Below are positions 7,818 through 17,529 of a stretch of DNA of 64,000 nucleotides, piece by piece. Position 1 is the stretch's first letter; each line of letters starts with the position of its first letter. A model generated the notes under the pieces. It worked only from the letters and a program-made list of their open reading frames with translations. It was not told the DNA's origin and did not search any database. The DNA comes from Gudongella sp049310905 (GTDB lineage: Bacteria; Bacillota; Clostridia; Tissierellales; Tissierellaceae). Both the position numbers and the translations under genes were made by a program. The stretch lies in NCBI RefSeq assembly GCF_049310905.1, contig NZ_JBMEMN010000007.1, forward strand, positions 18,569 to 82,568, in the 5' to 3' direction.

Positions 7818-9320
7818 CTATCTCTCTATCTCCGTAGCCCCATGCTTAATCATTTCGTTTTGCCATATCTGCGGATACCTTCCTACACCCCACTCTGACA
7901 TTATTACTGTTGAATCATTTGGCAGGCGTATCCTTGCTACAGGTGTATTATTTATATCATACTCTTCTAGAGAATATATTACAATATGAGAGGTGGTTAT
8001 TACAACAATAAATTCATTGCTAGGTGATGAAAACACATCCTCAACATCCGGTACTGTCAATTTAACAGCATCCCATGGAATAGCCAATTCATCATAACTA
8101 ACCATTTCTTTTGGCGGTATTGCCTTTATGTTGAAGTCCTTGTAGAGCTCTTTTTCATTCTCCTTGTAATTGATTCTACCCTTTAGTGTCCAGTAACCAT
8201 TTCTTCTTACCAGCCCAACATTCTCTTCATTTATCATTATATTGTCATCAATTGCAGCTACACTTCTTACACCCTCCTGGAAAAGATCCCTTCCAGTATC
8301 ACCTATCAGGTCAGAAAGCTTGATGGGCTTCTTCTCAGCAAGATTGTCAATAGCATAAACCTGCAGTGTCCTTCTATCCTCCCTGTCCAACTCAATATTT
8401 TCAACTGAAATATAGTCATTACCCACAAAAAGAATATTTTTCAATATCGAAGGTATAGGTCTCTCCTCAAACAATGACCTCTCTCTGGCATCAAAAACCA
8501 TTGCCTCCATTATTTCTGAGTTATTCTCCGGTGTAAATAGAGGAGTCGCTTCAATCTCATCTGAAATTATACCATTTTCAACATTTCTTTCCTGGTCAAT
8601 AAACCAGAAACCATTCTTTCTTGGCAGCAATAACCTGTCCAGCTCATAAAGGCCTTCTAGACTTCTGTTCTGCATGTTTATCCAGTAGGTCTTGTATTCC
8701 CATGTAGGGATCTGATAGGTATCATCAAAACCCTGAGTCTTTATTCCAAGGAGTAATCCTGTACTTAGGCTTTCATCAGCAATCTCACCCAGGTTTCTCT
8801 GAACGTTCTTTTCGACATTTATATATCTCTCTACCTCATCAAGGCTTACTTCTTCCAATTGTCTCTCCAGCCTATAGAAGCTTTCATTCAAATAAACAAG
8901 CATGGTGTCCTGGTCAATCTCAATAAATTCAGTGAAGTATTGATCTTCATTCAAAATTGTTATCACCTTGATATAGTCATCCTCAATTTGAAGTGATGCA
9001 GGATTAAGCTTAAATTTTGAAATCAGATAATCCCTTGTTCTGACCTTCTTTATTTTAAATGACGGATTTGAGGTATAATCCTGGCCCAGTACAACTCCAT
9101 CCTTGTGAAAAAGTCCGGATTCGCCTATATTGGTAGCTTCATCCTGGTTATTGATGCTACTTAAGCTATAAACCAATTCTGTTACTTCCCACTTGCCGGT
9201 TATTGGTGCAAGATTATTCTCCGGTGCCACTATTCTTTCCTTTGTTTCTCCCTCTATTACCGCGCAGGATGTCATTAGAAATGATATACCTACGAGTATT
9301 GCAATTAATAGTTTTTTCAT
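7818..9320 (-). CDS. Large lipoprotein, possible partner of the adjacent two-component system
   Basis: 500 residues with a clear lipoprotein signal peptide: a KK start, hydrophobic core and LMTSC lipobox with Cys19. The rest is exported, acidic and without a motif I recognise. Its start codon overlaps the stop of the histidine kinase gene by 4 bases (ATGA), so the two proteins are made together. By analogy with lipoproteins encoded next to sensor kinases it may modulate the sensor outside the membrane; this is inference only. Confidence 0.8.
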   Translation of the reverse strand: MKKLLIAILVGISFLMTSCAVIEGETKERIVAPENNLAPITGKWEVTELVYSLSSINNQDEATNIGESGLFHKDGVVLGQDYTSNPSFKIKKVRTRDYLISKFKLNPASLQIEDDYIKVITILNEDQYFTEFIEIDQDTMLVYLNESFYRLERQLEEVSLDEVERYINVEKNVQRNLGEIADESLSTGLLLGIKTQGFDDTYQIPTWEYKTYWINMQNRSLEGLYELDRLLLPRKNGFWFIDQERNVENGIISDEIEATPLFTPENNSEIMEAMVFDARERSLFEERPIPSILKNILFVGNDYISVENIELDREDRRTLQVYAIDNLAEKKPIKLSDLIGDTGRDLFQEGVRSVAAIDDNIMINEENVGLVRRNGYWTLKGRINYKENEKELYKDFNIKAIPPKEMVSYDELAIPWDAVKLTVPDVEDVFSSPSNEFIVVITTSHIVIYSLEEYDINNTPVARIRLPNDSTVIMSEWGVGRYPQIWQNEMIKHGATEIER

Positions 9321-10711
9321 GCTGACACCTCCCTTGGGAAGCCTACAATAGCAGTGGTCCCTTCCCCAGCATTTGACTCGACTCTAAAAACACCGTCATG
9401 GAGTCCAATTATCTCATCGCAAATGGAAAGACCGATTCCGCTATGTGATTTACTGTTCTTACCCTTGAAAAACTTGTCCTTGACATATGGAAGCTCTTCC
9501 TCTGGGATACCAGGTCCATTGTCCTTTATCTCAATGAAAAGATATTCCTTGTCTTCATAAGCAATCAGGTCAACCTCACCCTCTCCTGTAAACTTAAAGG
9601 CATTGTCGAGCAGATTGATCAAGACTTGCCTGATTCTATTTTCATCACCCAGGATGGGGCTGATGTCATCATCAATGTCTACATTGAAATCGATGTTGTT
9701 GTTAAGTGCCCTTGGCATCATCTGGTATACTACTGTCTTTAAGATGTCCTTTATATCCACAGTATCTTTTACGAGAGCTATCCTTCCAGAGGTAAATCTT
9801 GAGAAATCCAGTAGCTCCTCCACCATTCCCGTAAGTCTGTCACTTTCAGCTTCAATGATTTCAAGTCCGTCCATTAGAATATCTCTGCTCAGCTCCTCAT
9901 AGTCTTTAAGTGTTATTGCCCATCCCTTTATGGATGTAAGAGGAGTCCTCAGCTCGTGAGAAATCGATGATATAAAATCATTTTTCATGTTTTCTTTTCT
10001 TGTTATTTCCTCAGCCATGTAATTTAACGTGTGTGAAAGTCTTCCAATTTCATCATTTACTCTAACTTCACTTCTGACCTTGAATTGTCCATCAGCCATT
10101 TTTTCTGCCACCTCAGTTACTTCCTTAAGAGGCTTCACTATTGAATTTGCCAAAAACAGACTTAGAAATCCCGAAATGGTAACTACCAGTAGTCCAATTA
10201 GAATCAATACCTGGGAAATTTGATTGATAATATTATTTGTTTCCTCCATGCTTGAGATAAATCTTATGATTCCGATGCTATCACCAGTGCTCTCAATTGG
10301 CATTGCAACAGCCATTACAGGTTCGTCATCATATGACACATTACCTGTCCATACACCTCTACCCTCATTCAATGCCTGTTGTATATCAGGAGTCTCAATT
10401 TTATCTGTGAAGTTTATTCCCAGAGAATCCATCAGTATGTTACCTTCCAGATCCAGTATCTGTACTTGAGCAGCTGTATGCTGCCAGAAAATATCAGTGT
10501 CCTCAATTAAAATCCCCTCCAGAGTTCCAGAAGAGAAATATCGGGCATAAAAATTAGTAGAAAACTCTATCTGACTTGTCAGAATGTCTTCTACATTTTT
10601 ATAATAATGATTTCTTATTCCCGTTATAAGCAGTATTTCCAGGAATATAACAGTCACAAGTATTATCAGCATGAAATTCTTGATAAGCCTTGATTTTATG
10701 CTTCGTCTCAT
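9317..10711 (-). CDS. Membrane sensor histidine kinase
   Basis: 464 residues. Two transmembrane helices (about 13-33 and 165-190) flank an extracytoplasmic sensor region of some 130 residues. Then come a HAMP linker, a dimerisation domain with SSISHELRTPL (phospho-accepting His near residue 255) and a HATPase domain with DNAFKF, DNGPGIP and GIGLSICDEI. It is of the PhoR/WalK-like type. The downstream response regulator partner is encoded immediately upstream in the same operon. AGGAGCAGGAA precedes the ATG. The signal sensed is unknown. Confidence 0.95.
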   Translation of the reverse strand: MRRSIKSRLIKNFMLIILVTVIFLEILLITGIRNHYYKNVEDILTSQIEFSTNFYARYFSSGTLEGILIEDTDIFWQHTAAQVQILDLEGNILMDSLGINFTDKIETPDIQQALNEGRGVWTGNVSYDDEPVMAVAMPIESTGDSIGIIRFISSMEETNNIINQISQVLILIGLLVVTISGFLSLFLANSIVKPLKEVTEVAEKMADGQFKVRSEVRVNDEIGRLSHTLNYMAEEITRKENMKNDFISSISHELRTPLTSIKGWAITLKDYEELSRDILMDGLEIIEAESDRLTGMVEELLDFSRFTSGRIALVKDTVDIKDILKTVVYQMMPRALNNNIDFNVDIDDDISPILGDENRIRQVLINLLDNAFKFTGEGEVDLIAYEDKEYLFIEIKDNGPGIPEEELPYVKDKFFKGKNSKSHSGIGLSICDEIIGLHDGVFRVESNAGEGTTAIVGFPREVSA

Positions 10712-10720
10712 TTCCTGCTC

Positions 10721-11413
10721 CTAACTTTTTGCTCTCCATCTATATCCAACACCCCATACTGTCTCAATAAAAAATGGCTGGCTGGAATCCTCTTCAATTT
10801 TCGATCGCAGTCTTCTAATATTTACATCAACAATCTTGGAATCTCCTACAAAATCCACTCCCCATACATGATTCAGAATTTCATCCCTTTTAAAAGCCTT
10901 GCCTGGATTCTCGACAAAAAGCTTGGCTATTGCAAATTCAGTGGGAGTAAGCTCAATTTCTTCACTGTTTCTAAAGAACAATCTAGAATAGACATCAATC
11001 TTAAAAGGTGGATATTCAAGCATAGTATCCTCCGGGCCACCTTCTGACTCAAGTCTGCGCTCAAGTGATTTTATTCTCAGAACCAGCTCAGTCGGGTTAA
11101 AGGGCTTGGTCATGTAATCGTCAGTTCCGTACTCCAGACCCATGATCTTGTCAATATCCTGACTTTTGGCTGTAAGCATAACTATTCCAAGGTGGGGATA
11201 CTTTGACCTAAGAGTCCTGCATACCTCAAAACCGTCAATTCCAGGTAGCATAACATCAAGCACTACAATATCAATATCTTCCTCGTCCGCTATTTTCAGA
11301 CCTTCCTCTCCTGTAGGTGCTTCAAGAACATCATAGCCTGATCTGTCCAGATTGATTGTAATAAATTTCCTTATGGATTCTTCATCTTCCACTACAAGTA
11401 CTTTTCTGCTCAT
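10721..11413 (-). CDS. OmpR/PhoB-family response regulator
   Basis: 230 residues: a receiver domain (VVEDEESIRK start, phospho-acceptor Asp in VVLDVMLPG, conserved Lys in DYMTKPF) joined to a winged-helix DNA-binding domain ending in VWGVGYRW. It is the first gene of a four-gene operon (regulator, kinase, lipoprotein, membrane protein). The ATG at 11413 is preceded by GGGGGG; an upstream in-frame start at 11446 has no ribosome site. A consensus promoter lies 70-100 bases upstream. Confidence 0.95.
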   Translation of the reverse strand: MSRKVLVVEDEESIRKFITINLDRSGYDVLEAPTGEEGLKIADEEDIDIVVLDVMLPGIDGFEVCRTLRSKYPHLGIVMLTAKSQDIDKIMGLEYGTDDYMTKPFNPTELVLRIKSLERRLESEGGPEDTMLEYPPFKIDVYSRLFFRNSEEIELTPTEFAIAKLFVENPGKAFKRDEILNHVWGVDFVGDSKIVDVNIRRLRSKIEEDSSQPFFIETVWGVGYRWRAKS

Positions 11414-11482
11414 ACTATCCCCCCTAGGTTTACTCTTGGAATTCATCCGGTTCTCTTTATTGGTATCCTTCCATTACATATT

Positions 11483-11511
11483 ATTATACCCGCAAAGCCC
11501 AGTAGTTACAA
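11483..11511 (-). promoter_or_regulatory. Sigma-A promoter of the two-component operon
   Basis: On the - strand TTGTAA (11511-11506), a 17-base spacer and a perfect TATAAT (11488-11483). This is the only strong promoter between the ABC exporter gene and the response regulator. It predicts a leader of about 60 bases. Confidence 0.7.
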
Positions 11512-11544
11512 TCCAATTAATAAGCGGTTACAAATGAATTACAC

Positions 11545-13266
11545 TTAAAGATCTCTGAATTGTGATTTGTAAAGCACAGAATATATGCCTCCTCGATCCA
11601 GCAGCTCCTGATGACTTCCCTTCTCCTCAATTCCATTCCCTGTCATCACAAAAATTTCATCAGCATTCTTGATAGTCGACAGCCTGTGAGCAATAACAAG
11701 GGTAGTTCTGTCTTTGGATAATCTCTCAAGTGATTTTTGTATCATCCGTTCAGTTTCATTGTCCAATGCCGAAGTTGCCTCATCAAGTATTAGAACAGGT
11801 GGATTCTTCAAGAACAATCTGGCAATCGATATTCTCTGTTTTTGACCACCTGAAAGCATCACTCCCTTTTCTCCAACAAAAGTATCATAGCCCTTGGGAA
11901 GTCTCTCAATAAAATCATGTATGCTTGCATTCTTGGCAGCATCAATTATTTCCCCATCAGTAGCATCTGGCTTACCATATTGAATATTCTCCCGAATGGT
12001 CCCTGTAAATAGGAATACATCCTGCTGAACCAAACCGATGTTTTTTCTCAGGGACTTTAGTTTCACGTCCTTAATATTTATTCCATCAATTAGAATCTCG
12101 CCTGAAGTAGTTTCATAGAATCTTGGAATCAAATGACACAGAGTGGTTTTACCAGCACCCGATGGGCCTACCAAAGCAACCGTTTTGCCTTTTTCAATGG
12201 TAAGGTTTATTCCAGACAATACCTTATCATCATCATTTCCGTAGCTGAAGGTTACATTCTTAAAGTCAACCCTGCCCTGAACATCCTCCAGCTCCAAGGC
12301 ATCCTCTTTATCGAAAATTGAGGGTTCAATGCCCATGACCTCCTGGAACCTGGTGAATCCAGTCATACCGTTTTGAAGTTGCTGCATGAAATCAGTAAGC
12401 TTCTTGATCGGCTGCATAAAGAAGTTTACGTATAATGTGTAGGCAAACAAATCTCCAAGATCAATTATATTTCTGTAAACAAAGTAACCTCCCAGTGATA
12501 TTACAAGCAAGTTAAGAGCGCTTGAAATAATGCCTACACCAGATACAAACTCAGCCATGACCTTGTATGATTCGCCTCTGGCACTTGCAAACCTGGCGTT
12601 TCTGTCATTGAATTTGTCTATCTCATAATCCTCATTTGTAAAGGACTTGGCAACTCTGGCACCACTTATGCTGTTCTCAATCTGAGAGTTGACACTTGCA
12701 ATCTTCATCCTGGCTTTCATAAATGCCTCTTCCATCCTCTTCCGCTTCTTGATTGCAAACCATATCATCAGGGGAATAAAGGCAAATATTATAAGAGTCA
12801 GTCTCCATTCAATAAACATCAATATGGTGAAGGATCCCGCCAGCATGATAGTCGATATGAAAACATCCTCTGGTCCATGGTGAGCAAGCTCTGTAATATC
12901 CATAAGATCATTTACGATCCTAGACATGATATGACCGGTTTTTGTGTTATCATAATAGCTGAAGGGAAGCGTCTGAAGGTGTGTAAAAATATCACGTCTC
13001 ATATCATGTTCAATTCTAACTCCTAGCAAATGACCATAATATGCAACTATGTACTGGCTGATATAACGTAGTATAAACAGGAATACCATGATGCCGGTCC
13101 ATTTTATCAGTAATTCCATATTCCCTTCAGGGATAATTGTATTTATCATATTTCTGGTAAACATTGGAAATACAAGATCAAAGACAGATATGAGGAATGC
13201 AAAAAACATATCAGTTATAAATAAGGTTTTATGCGGCTTGTAATAGGATACAAATTTCTTGAACAT
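11545..13266 (-). CDS. ABC exporter, fused permease and ATPase
   Basis: 573 residues. A six-helix type-1 exporter membrane domain fills the first 320 residues. The nucleotide-binding domain follows with Walker A GPSGAGKTT, signature LSGGQKQRISIARLFL, Walker B LILDEATSALD and the switch His in VIAHRLSTI. Such half-transporters work as dimers and export lipids, peptides or drugs. No second half-transporter is adjacent, so it is probably a homodimer. The ATG at 13266 has AAAGGAG upstream; the TTG six bases earlier is less likely. The substrate is unknown. Confidence 0.93.
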   Translation of the reverse strand: MFKKFVSYYKPHKTLFITDMFFAFLISVFDLVFPMFTRNMINTIIPEGNMELLIKWTGIMVFLFILRYISQYIVAYYGHLLGVRIEHDMRRDIFTHLQTLPFSYYDNTKTGHIMSRIVNDLMDITELAHHGPEDVFISTIMLAGSFTILMFIEWRLTLIIFAFIPLMIWFAIKKRKRMEEAFMKARMKIASVNSQIENSISGARVAKSFTNEDYEIDKFNDRNARFASARGESYKVMAEFVSGVGIISSALNLLVISLGGYFVYRNIIDLGDLFAYTLYVNFFMQPIKKLTDFMQQLQNGMTGFTRFQEVMGIEPSIFDKEDALELEDVQGRVDFKNVTFSYGNDDDKVLSGINLTIEKGKTVALVGPSGAGKTTLCHLIPRFYETTSGEILIDGINIKDVKLKSLRKNIGLVQQDVFLFTGTIRENIQYGKPDATDGEIIDAAKNASIHDFIERLPKGYDTFVGEKGVMLSGGQKQRISIARLFLKNPPVLILDEATSALDNETERMIQKSLERLSKDRTTLVIAHRLSTIKNADEIFVMTGNGIEEKGSHQELLDRGGIYSVLYKSQFRDL

Positions 13267-13417
13267 AGGCAACTCCTTTACTTCTTTTTATTTCAAATAT
13301 ATGATATGATAAATGGGATTATTTTACTTAGACACACGAATATTATAACATTATTTTAAAAAAATTCTATGTTTTTAATAAAATATTTATTAGGAATATC
13401 TTATTATGGAGGCACTT

Positions 13418-14563
13418 ATGAACCAGACACTAATGTTTACTACAACCTTTATTATTCAGTTTATCATTGCAATGGAAATGAACTTCATCGGACCACTGGC
13501 ACCTTACCTTGCAGATTATTTTGGAATCAGGGATAGCCAGGTAATACTTTTCAATCTGGGCTATTCTGCAGTTGGTATTTTGGTGCCACTTTTTGGGGTT
13601 TGGGCTGACAGATACGGAAACAAAAGGCTTATATCCTATTCTCTGTTGCTCTTTCTTGCAGGCAGTATCGTAAGCGGATTTGCTCCAACTGCCATCATTT
13701 TTGCAATTGGTCGTATTCTGATCGGTCTGGGATATTTCTCCCTAAGTGGAAGTCTTATGTCATATATATCAGAGTTTATCGACTATAGAAACAGAGGCAA
13801 GGCAAGTGGTATCTTGAGAACGGCATTTGGAGTTGCACTACTGGGAAGTCCTCTTTATACTGCTTACATGACCAGTACCTTTGACAATCTTATAAGCATA
13901 TACCTTCCAATCAGCATACTTGCAGCAATAGCCTATATTCTTCTGAGAAAACTACCAGAAACAGAAATTCTGGAAAGCAGTCAGCTGAACATGGATGAGT
14001 TTATTGCGATTCTAAAGCATCCAAGAACAGTAAAAGTGCTGCTATCACTATTTCTAGTAATTTCAGCACCCGTTAATATGTTTAACTATTTGGGACTTTA
14101 TCTATCATCGGAATTCTCACTTACTCAGGGTCAAATAGGAATCAGCTACTCACTTATAGCCGCTGGAACAGTTCTGGGAATATTTGTTGCAACCCTATTT
14201 TCAGACAAAATCGGAAAGCTGACCTTCTCCAGGATAGCTTTTACAATAATGGTGTTTGGCTTGTTTCCAATTCCATACGTTGGAAGCGTAGTGCTTATAA
14301 TAGCGCTTGCCTTTACATTTGCATTTGGACTCGACGGAGGTTGGACAGCATACCAGGCATTCTCCTCTGAAATACAGCCTGGCAAAAGAGGAACCTTCCT
14401 TGCCTTGTACTACACAATAAATGCAGCCACAGTAACAATATATTCCCTGATTGGACCCCTACTTTACGACTTTGGTGGAATGAAGCTTACAACAGGCGTT
14501 GGCTTTGGTTCATCTTTGATAGCGCTGATAATATTGTTTAGACTAAGTAGATCACCAGCTTAA
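13418..14563 (+). CDS. Major facilitator superfamily transporter
   Basis: 381 residues with about twelve hydrophobic helices and the MFS loop motif GVWADRYGNKR between helices 2 and 3, typical of drug or metabolite exporters of the DHA1 type. The ATG at 13418 is preceded by GGAGG; an in-frame ATG at 13406 has none. It is divergent from the ABC exporter. Its stop overlaps the convergent hydrolase gene by 4 bases. The substrate is not predictable. Confidence 0.88.
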   Translation: MNQTLMFTTTFIIQFIIAMEMNFIGPLAPYLADYFGIRDSQVILFNLGYSAVGILVPLFGVWADRYGNKRLISYSLLLFLAGSIVSGFAPTAIIFAIGRILIGLGYFSLSGSLMSYISEFIDYRNRGKASGILRTAFGVALLGSPLYTAYMTSTFDNLISIYLPISILAAIAYILLRKLPETEILESSQLNMDEFIAILKHPRTVKVLLSLFLVISAPVNMFNYLGLYLSSEFSLTQGQIGISYSLIAAGTVLGIFVATLFSDKIGKLTFSRIAFTIMVFGLFPIPYVGSVVLIIALAFTFAFGLDGGWTAYQAFSSEIQPGKRGTFLALYYTINAATVTIYSLIGPLLYDFGGMKLTTGVGFGSSLIALIILFRLSRSPA

Positions 14564-15372
14564 AGATTTTTAATCCAATTTATAATACCATCCAGAATTT
14601 CATCTTTTTTGTCCTCATTCAGTATCTCATGGTAAAGACCATCATACTCAATGAGGTCCTTTTTTTGAGATGAAATGGTGTTATAAAAAGATCTGCTGAT
14701 TTCAACAGGCACAATTGGATCTATTTTCCCATGAATGATCAGGCAGGGGTAATTGTACTCCTTAGCACCTTCTAGTATCATTTCAGAAGCTCTAAACAGA
14801 AATTGATAGTATAATTCAAGAGATACCTTGTGAAGTACCAGTGGATCATTTATGTAGTCCTCGTAGACTCCCTCCTTGCCGCATAAACCCTCATCAACCG
14901 GATTCTTCAACTTCCATCCTCCTGCAATACCGGATAAAAATTTCATCATTCCTGGTTGGAGCTTTTCAGCTGAAGGAAGTTTCCCTACAGTAGGGCCAGA
15001 AAGTATCTGCGCTGTAACCAAATTTGGATGCTCTATTCCATAAAGTGCAGTTATAAGTCCACCCATACTATGGCCAAGGGTTATCTGTGGCAAATGAGGA
15101 TACTTCTCTGAGACCATCTGAACAATTTCAGCCAAGTCATCCACATAATCCTCAAACCTGTTCAAACGACCTCTCTTCTTGTTCCTTCCATGACCTCTTA
15201 AATCATATCTGATAATGGAATATCCTTCCCTAATCAGATAATTCGAGACATGATCATACCTGCTGCAATGCTCAGCAAACCCATGGGTTATAGTAATAAC
15301 TCCCTTTGGGTTTTGAGCTGGTTCATCGCGAAAATATATCTCGTAGCCATCTCTCATCTTGATGAATTCCAT
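14560..15372 (-). CDS. Alpha/beta hydrolase, monoacylglycerol-lipase type
   Basis: 270 residues of the serine aminopeptidase S33 / lysophospholipase group. HGFAEHCSRY forms the oxyanion region, GHSMGG carries nucleophile Ser102, and the C-terminal Asp and His sit in HGKIDPIVP and LYHEILNE. It probably cleaves monoacylglycerols or lysophospholipids in the cytoplasm. GGAGGTGG precedes the ATG at 15372. It directly follows the ROK kinase gene in the same operon, with one base between the genes. Confidence 0.85.
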   Translation of the reverse strand: MEFIKMRDGYEIYFRDEPAQNPKGVITITHGFAEHCSRYDHVSNYLIREGYSIIRYDLRGHGRNKKRGRLNRFEDYVDDLAEIVQMVSEKYPHLPQITLGHSMGGLITALYGIEHPNLVTAQILSGPTVGKLPSAEKLQPGMMKFLSGIAGGWKLKNPVDEGLCGKEGVYEDYINDPLVLHKVSLELYYQFLFRASEMILEGAKEYNYPCLIIHGKIDPIVPVEISRSFYNTISSQKKDLIEYDGLYHEILNEDKKDEILDGIINWIKNL

Positions 15373-15373
15373 A

Positions 15374-16282
15374 TTAATCCACCTCCTCAATTCTATCCAA
15401 TGCTGCTCTTGCAGCACCAATGGTTCCCGAGTCATTGAGATATAGAGCGGGCAAAATTGTTATTCCGGGATCGTTGTTTACCTCGCTCTGGAAATTGCCT
15501 ATCATTTCATCCCACCAGTGATCCTTTGAAAGAATTACTCCTCCACCAATTATTACAGCCTGAGGATCAAACATGTTTTTTATGGTCAGCAGGAATACTG
15601 CAAAATCCCATGCAAACCTTGCAACTACTTTTCTGGCTATATCATCACTTTTGCAAGTGTCGAATATTTCTTTCCCACTTTTTCTAATGCCTGATAGCCT
15701 TTCGTATTCATTCTCAACAGCGGTACCTGAAACATACTCTTCAGTGCAACCCCTCTGTCCACAGCTGCATTGATGACCTCCGGGATATAGAATCGAATGC
15801 CCAACTTCACCAGCCTGAAAATGATGTCCTCTCCATATACCTTCCCTACGGGTAAATAAAGCACCACCAAGACCTGTTCCCACTGTCAGCATGACAAAGC
15901 TCTCCAAATCCCTTCCAGCTCCAATCCAGGCCTCACACAAGCCAGCTGCGTTGGCATCATTCTCGACCTGTACTGGTATTTTGAACTCCTTTTCCAGTGG
16001 CGACTTGATTTCAGTTCCTGCCCAACCTTCAATATTTCCTCCTACTGAGAGAACCTTTCCATTCACTGAGTCTATAAATCCAGGTGAACCAATACCTATC
16101 GCTGAAATATTTTCCCCTTCAGAGAGCATATGGACCAACTCTTTTATTCCATCCATCACTTCTTCAGGGGAGCCTGATTTACTTGTGGATAGGGTATCCC
16201 ATTTCAGGATTTCTCCAGACTCATCCACAACAGCTCCGTTTACTTTAGTCCCTCCTAGATCGATTCCAATTACCCTTTTCAT
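15374..16282 (-). CDS. ROK-family sugar kinase
   Basis: 302 residues. The ATP-binding segment GIDLGGTK is at the N-terminus and the catalytic Asp109 lies in ENDANAA. The ROK zinc motif has His162 in GEVGH, then CSCGQRGC (Cys172, Cys174, Cys179). Family members phosphorylate glucose, N-acetylglucosamine or N-acetylmannosamine. Because nagZ lies immediately upstream in the same operon, N-acetylglucosamine kinase activity in wall recycling is plausible; glucokinase is the main alternative. The ATG at 16282 is preferred over a GTG at 16294. Confidence 0.88.
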   Translation of the reverse strand: MKRVIGIDLGGTKVNGAVVDESGEILKWDTLSTSKSGSPEEVMDGIKELVHMLSEGENISAIGIGSPGFIDSVNGKVLSVGGNIEGWAGTEIKSPLEKEFKIPVQVENDANAAGLCEAWIGAGRDLESFVMLTVGTGLGGALFTRREGIWRGHHFQAGEVGHSILYPGGHQCSCGQRGCTEEYVSGTAVENEYERLSGIRKSGKEIFDTCKSDDIARKVVARFAWDFAVFLLTIKNMFDPQAVIIGGGVILSKDHWWDEMIGNFQSEVNNDPGITILPALYLNDSGTIGAARAALDRIEEVD

Positions 16283-16297
16283 ACAAGGTACCACTCC

Positions 16298-17518
16298 CTA
16301 ATTAAATAATTCATCTATTCTCCAGTCAATTTCATCTTCATAAATCCTCTTGACCGGGATATCCTCAAGTTTGAAATACTCTTTAAGCTTAAGGATTCGA
16401 ATAACCTTATCATTAATTTCATCCTCAACAAGATAACCTCTTTCCCAGGCACTCATCATTGAATCAAATGTCTCAACAACCTGGTCCTCTCCATGACAAA
16501 TCAATGCGACATCTCCACCAGCCACTATAAACTCAACAGCAGCATCACTTGCATTCATACTATTTGTAATGGCCCCCATTGTTAGGTCATCTGAAAAGAC
16601 CACTCCCCCAAAGCCTTGCTCTTCCCTTAGAAGACCCTCAATTATGGGTTTTGAAAGTGATGCAGGCTTCTCATCTAGTGATGCTACCAATAGATGACCA
16701 ACCATTATTGCGGGAAGCCCTTCATCTATTGCCCTCTGGAAAGGAAGGAGCTCCATTTCGAGCAGCTCCTCCTTTGACTTTTCAATGACAGGCAATAGAG
16801 TATGGGAGTCAACATCAGTATCACCATGACCAGGATAATGCTTTCCAACAGGAACAATTCCCTGGTCCGCAATTCCCTTTGATACCTGGATCCCCAATTG
16901 TGCAACAAGCTCAGGCTCTTCAGATAATGATCTGTTGCCAATCACTGGATTATCAGGGTTTGAATTTACATCAAGTACCGGGCTGAAATTTACGTTAAGC
17001 CCAAGTCTCTTCAGTTTTTCTCCCTGAATCGAGCCATACTTGTATGCAAGTTCAGGATCCCCACTCTCTCCAAGTCTTGATTGTGGTGGAAGATTCCCAT
17101 AGATCCCGGATAATCTTGTCACCACCCCCCCTTCCTCATCCACTGCGAGAAACAAGGGTATTGAATGCTCCGAATTGGCCTCTTTTAGACTATCCAGGAG
17201 ATCTCTGGTTCCTTCCTCATCTGATATGTTTCGTGCAAACAAGATAAATCCACCTATCCTATAGTCATTAAGAAGGCTTCTCTCCCTGTCACTTATTTCT
17301 GTTCCATCAATTCCAGCCATAATAAGCTGCCCGATTTTCTCCTCTATACTCATTCCTTCAACAATTTCCCCTAGAAGCTCCTCCTGACTTGGAGCCTCTT
17401 CCTCTTGTGGAGGAAGACTCTCTACAGGCTGCTCTTCAACTGGTTTTTCATAAGATATAGCCTCACCACATCCTGTTAGAAGCAAGAGAGCCAATAACAC
17501 AATCCAAATTCTTTTCAT
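16298..17518 (-). CDS. nagZ: Lipoprotein beta-N-acetylhexosaminidase, NagZ type (GH3)
   Basis: 406 residues. A signal peptide with LLTGC lipobox (Cys17) tethers it outside the membrane. The GH3 domain has the NagZ-specific KHYPGHGDTDVDSH loop, which supplies the catalytic His/Asp pair, and the nucleophile region SDDLTMGAI. It removes terminal N-acetylglucosamine from muropeptides. An externally anchored NagZ matches the Gram-positive recycling route, unlike the cytoplasmic enterobacterial enzyme. A ROK kinase lies 15 bases downstream. Confidence 0.92.
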   Translation of the reverse strand: MKRIWIVLLALLLLTGCGEAISYEKPVEEQPVESLPPQEEEAPSQEELLGEIVEGMSIEEKIGQLIMAGIDGTEISDRERSLLNDYRIGGFILFARNISDEEGTRDLLDSLKEANSEHSIPLFLAVDEEGGVVTRLSGIYGNLPPQSRLGESGDPELAYKYGSIQGEKLKRLGLNVNFSPVLDVNSNPDNPVIGNRSLSEEPELVAQLGIQVSKGIADQGIVPVGKHYPGHGDTDVDSHTLLPVIEKSKEELLEMELLPFQRAIDEGLPAIMVGHLLVASLDEKPASLSKPIIEGLLREEQGFGGVVFSDDLTMGAITNSMNASDAAVEFIVAGGDVALICHGEDQVVETFDSMMSAWERGYLVEDEINDKVIRILKLKEYFKLEDIPVKRIYEDEIDWRIDELFN

Positions 17519-17529
17519 AATCGCACCTC

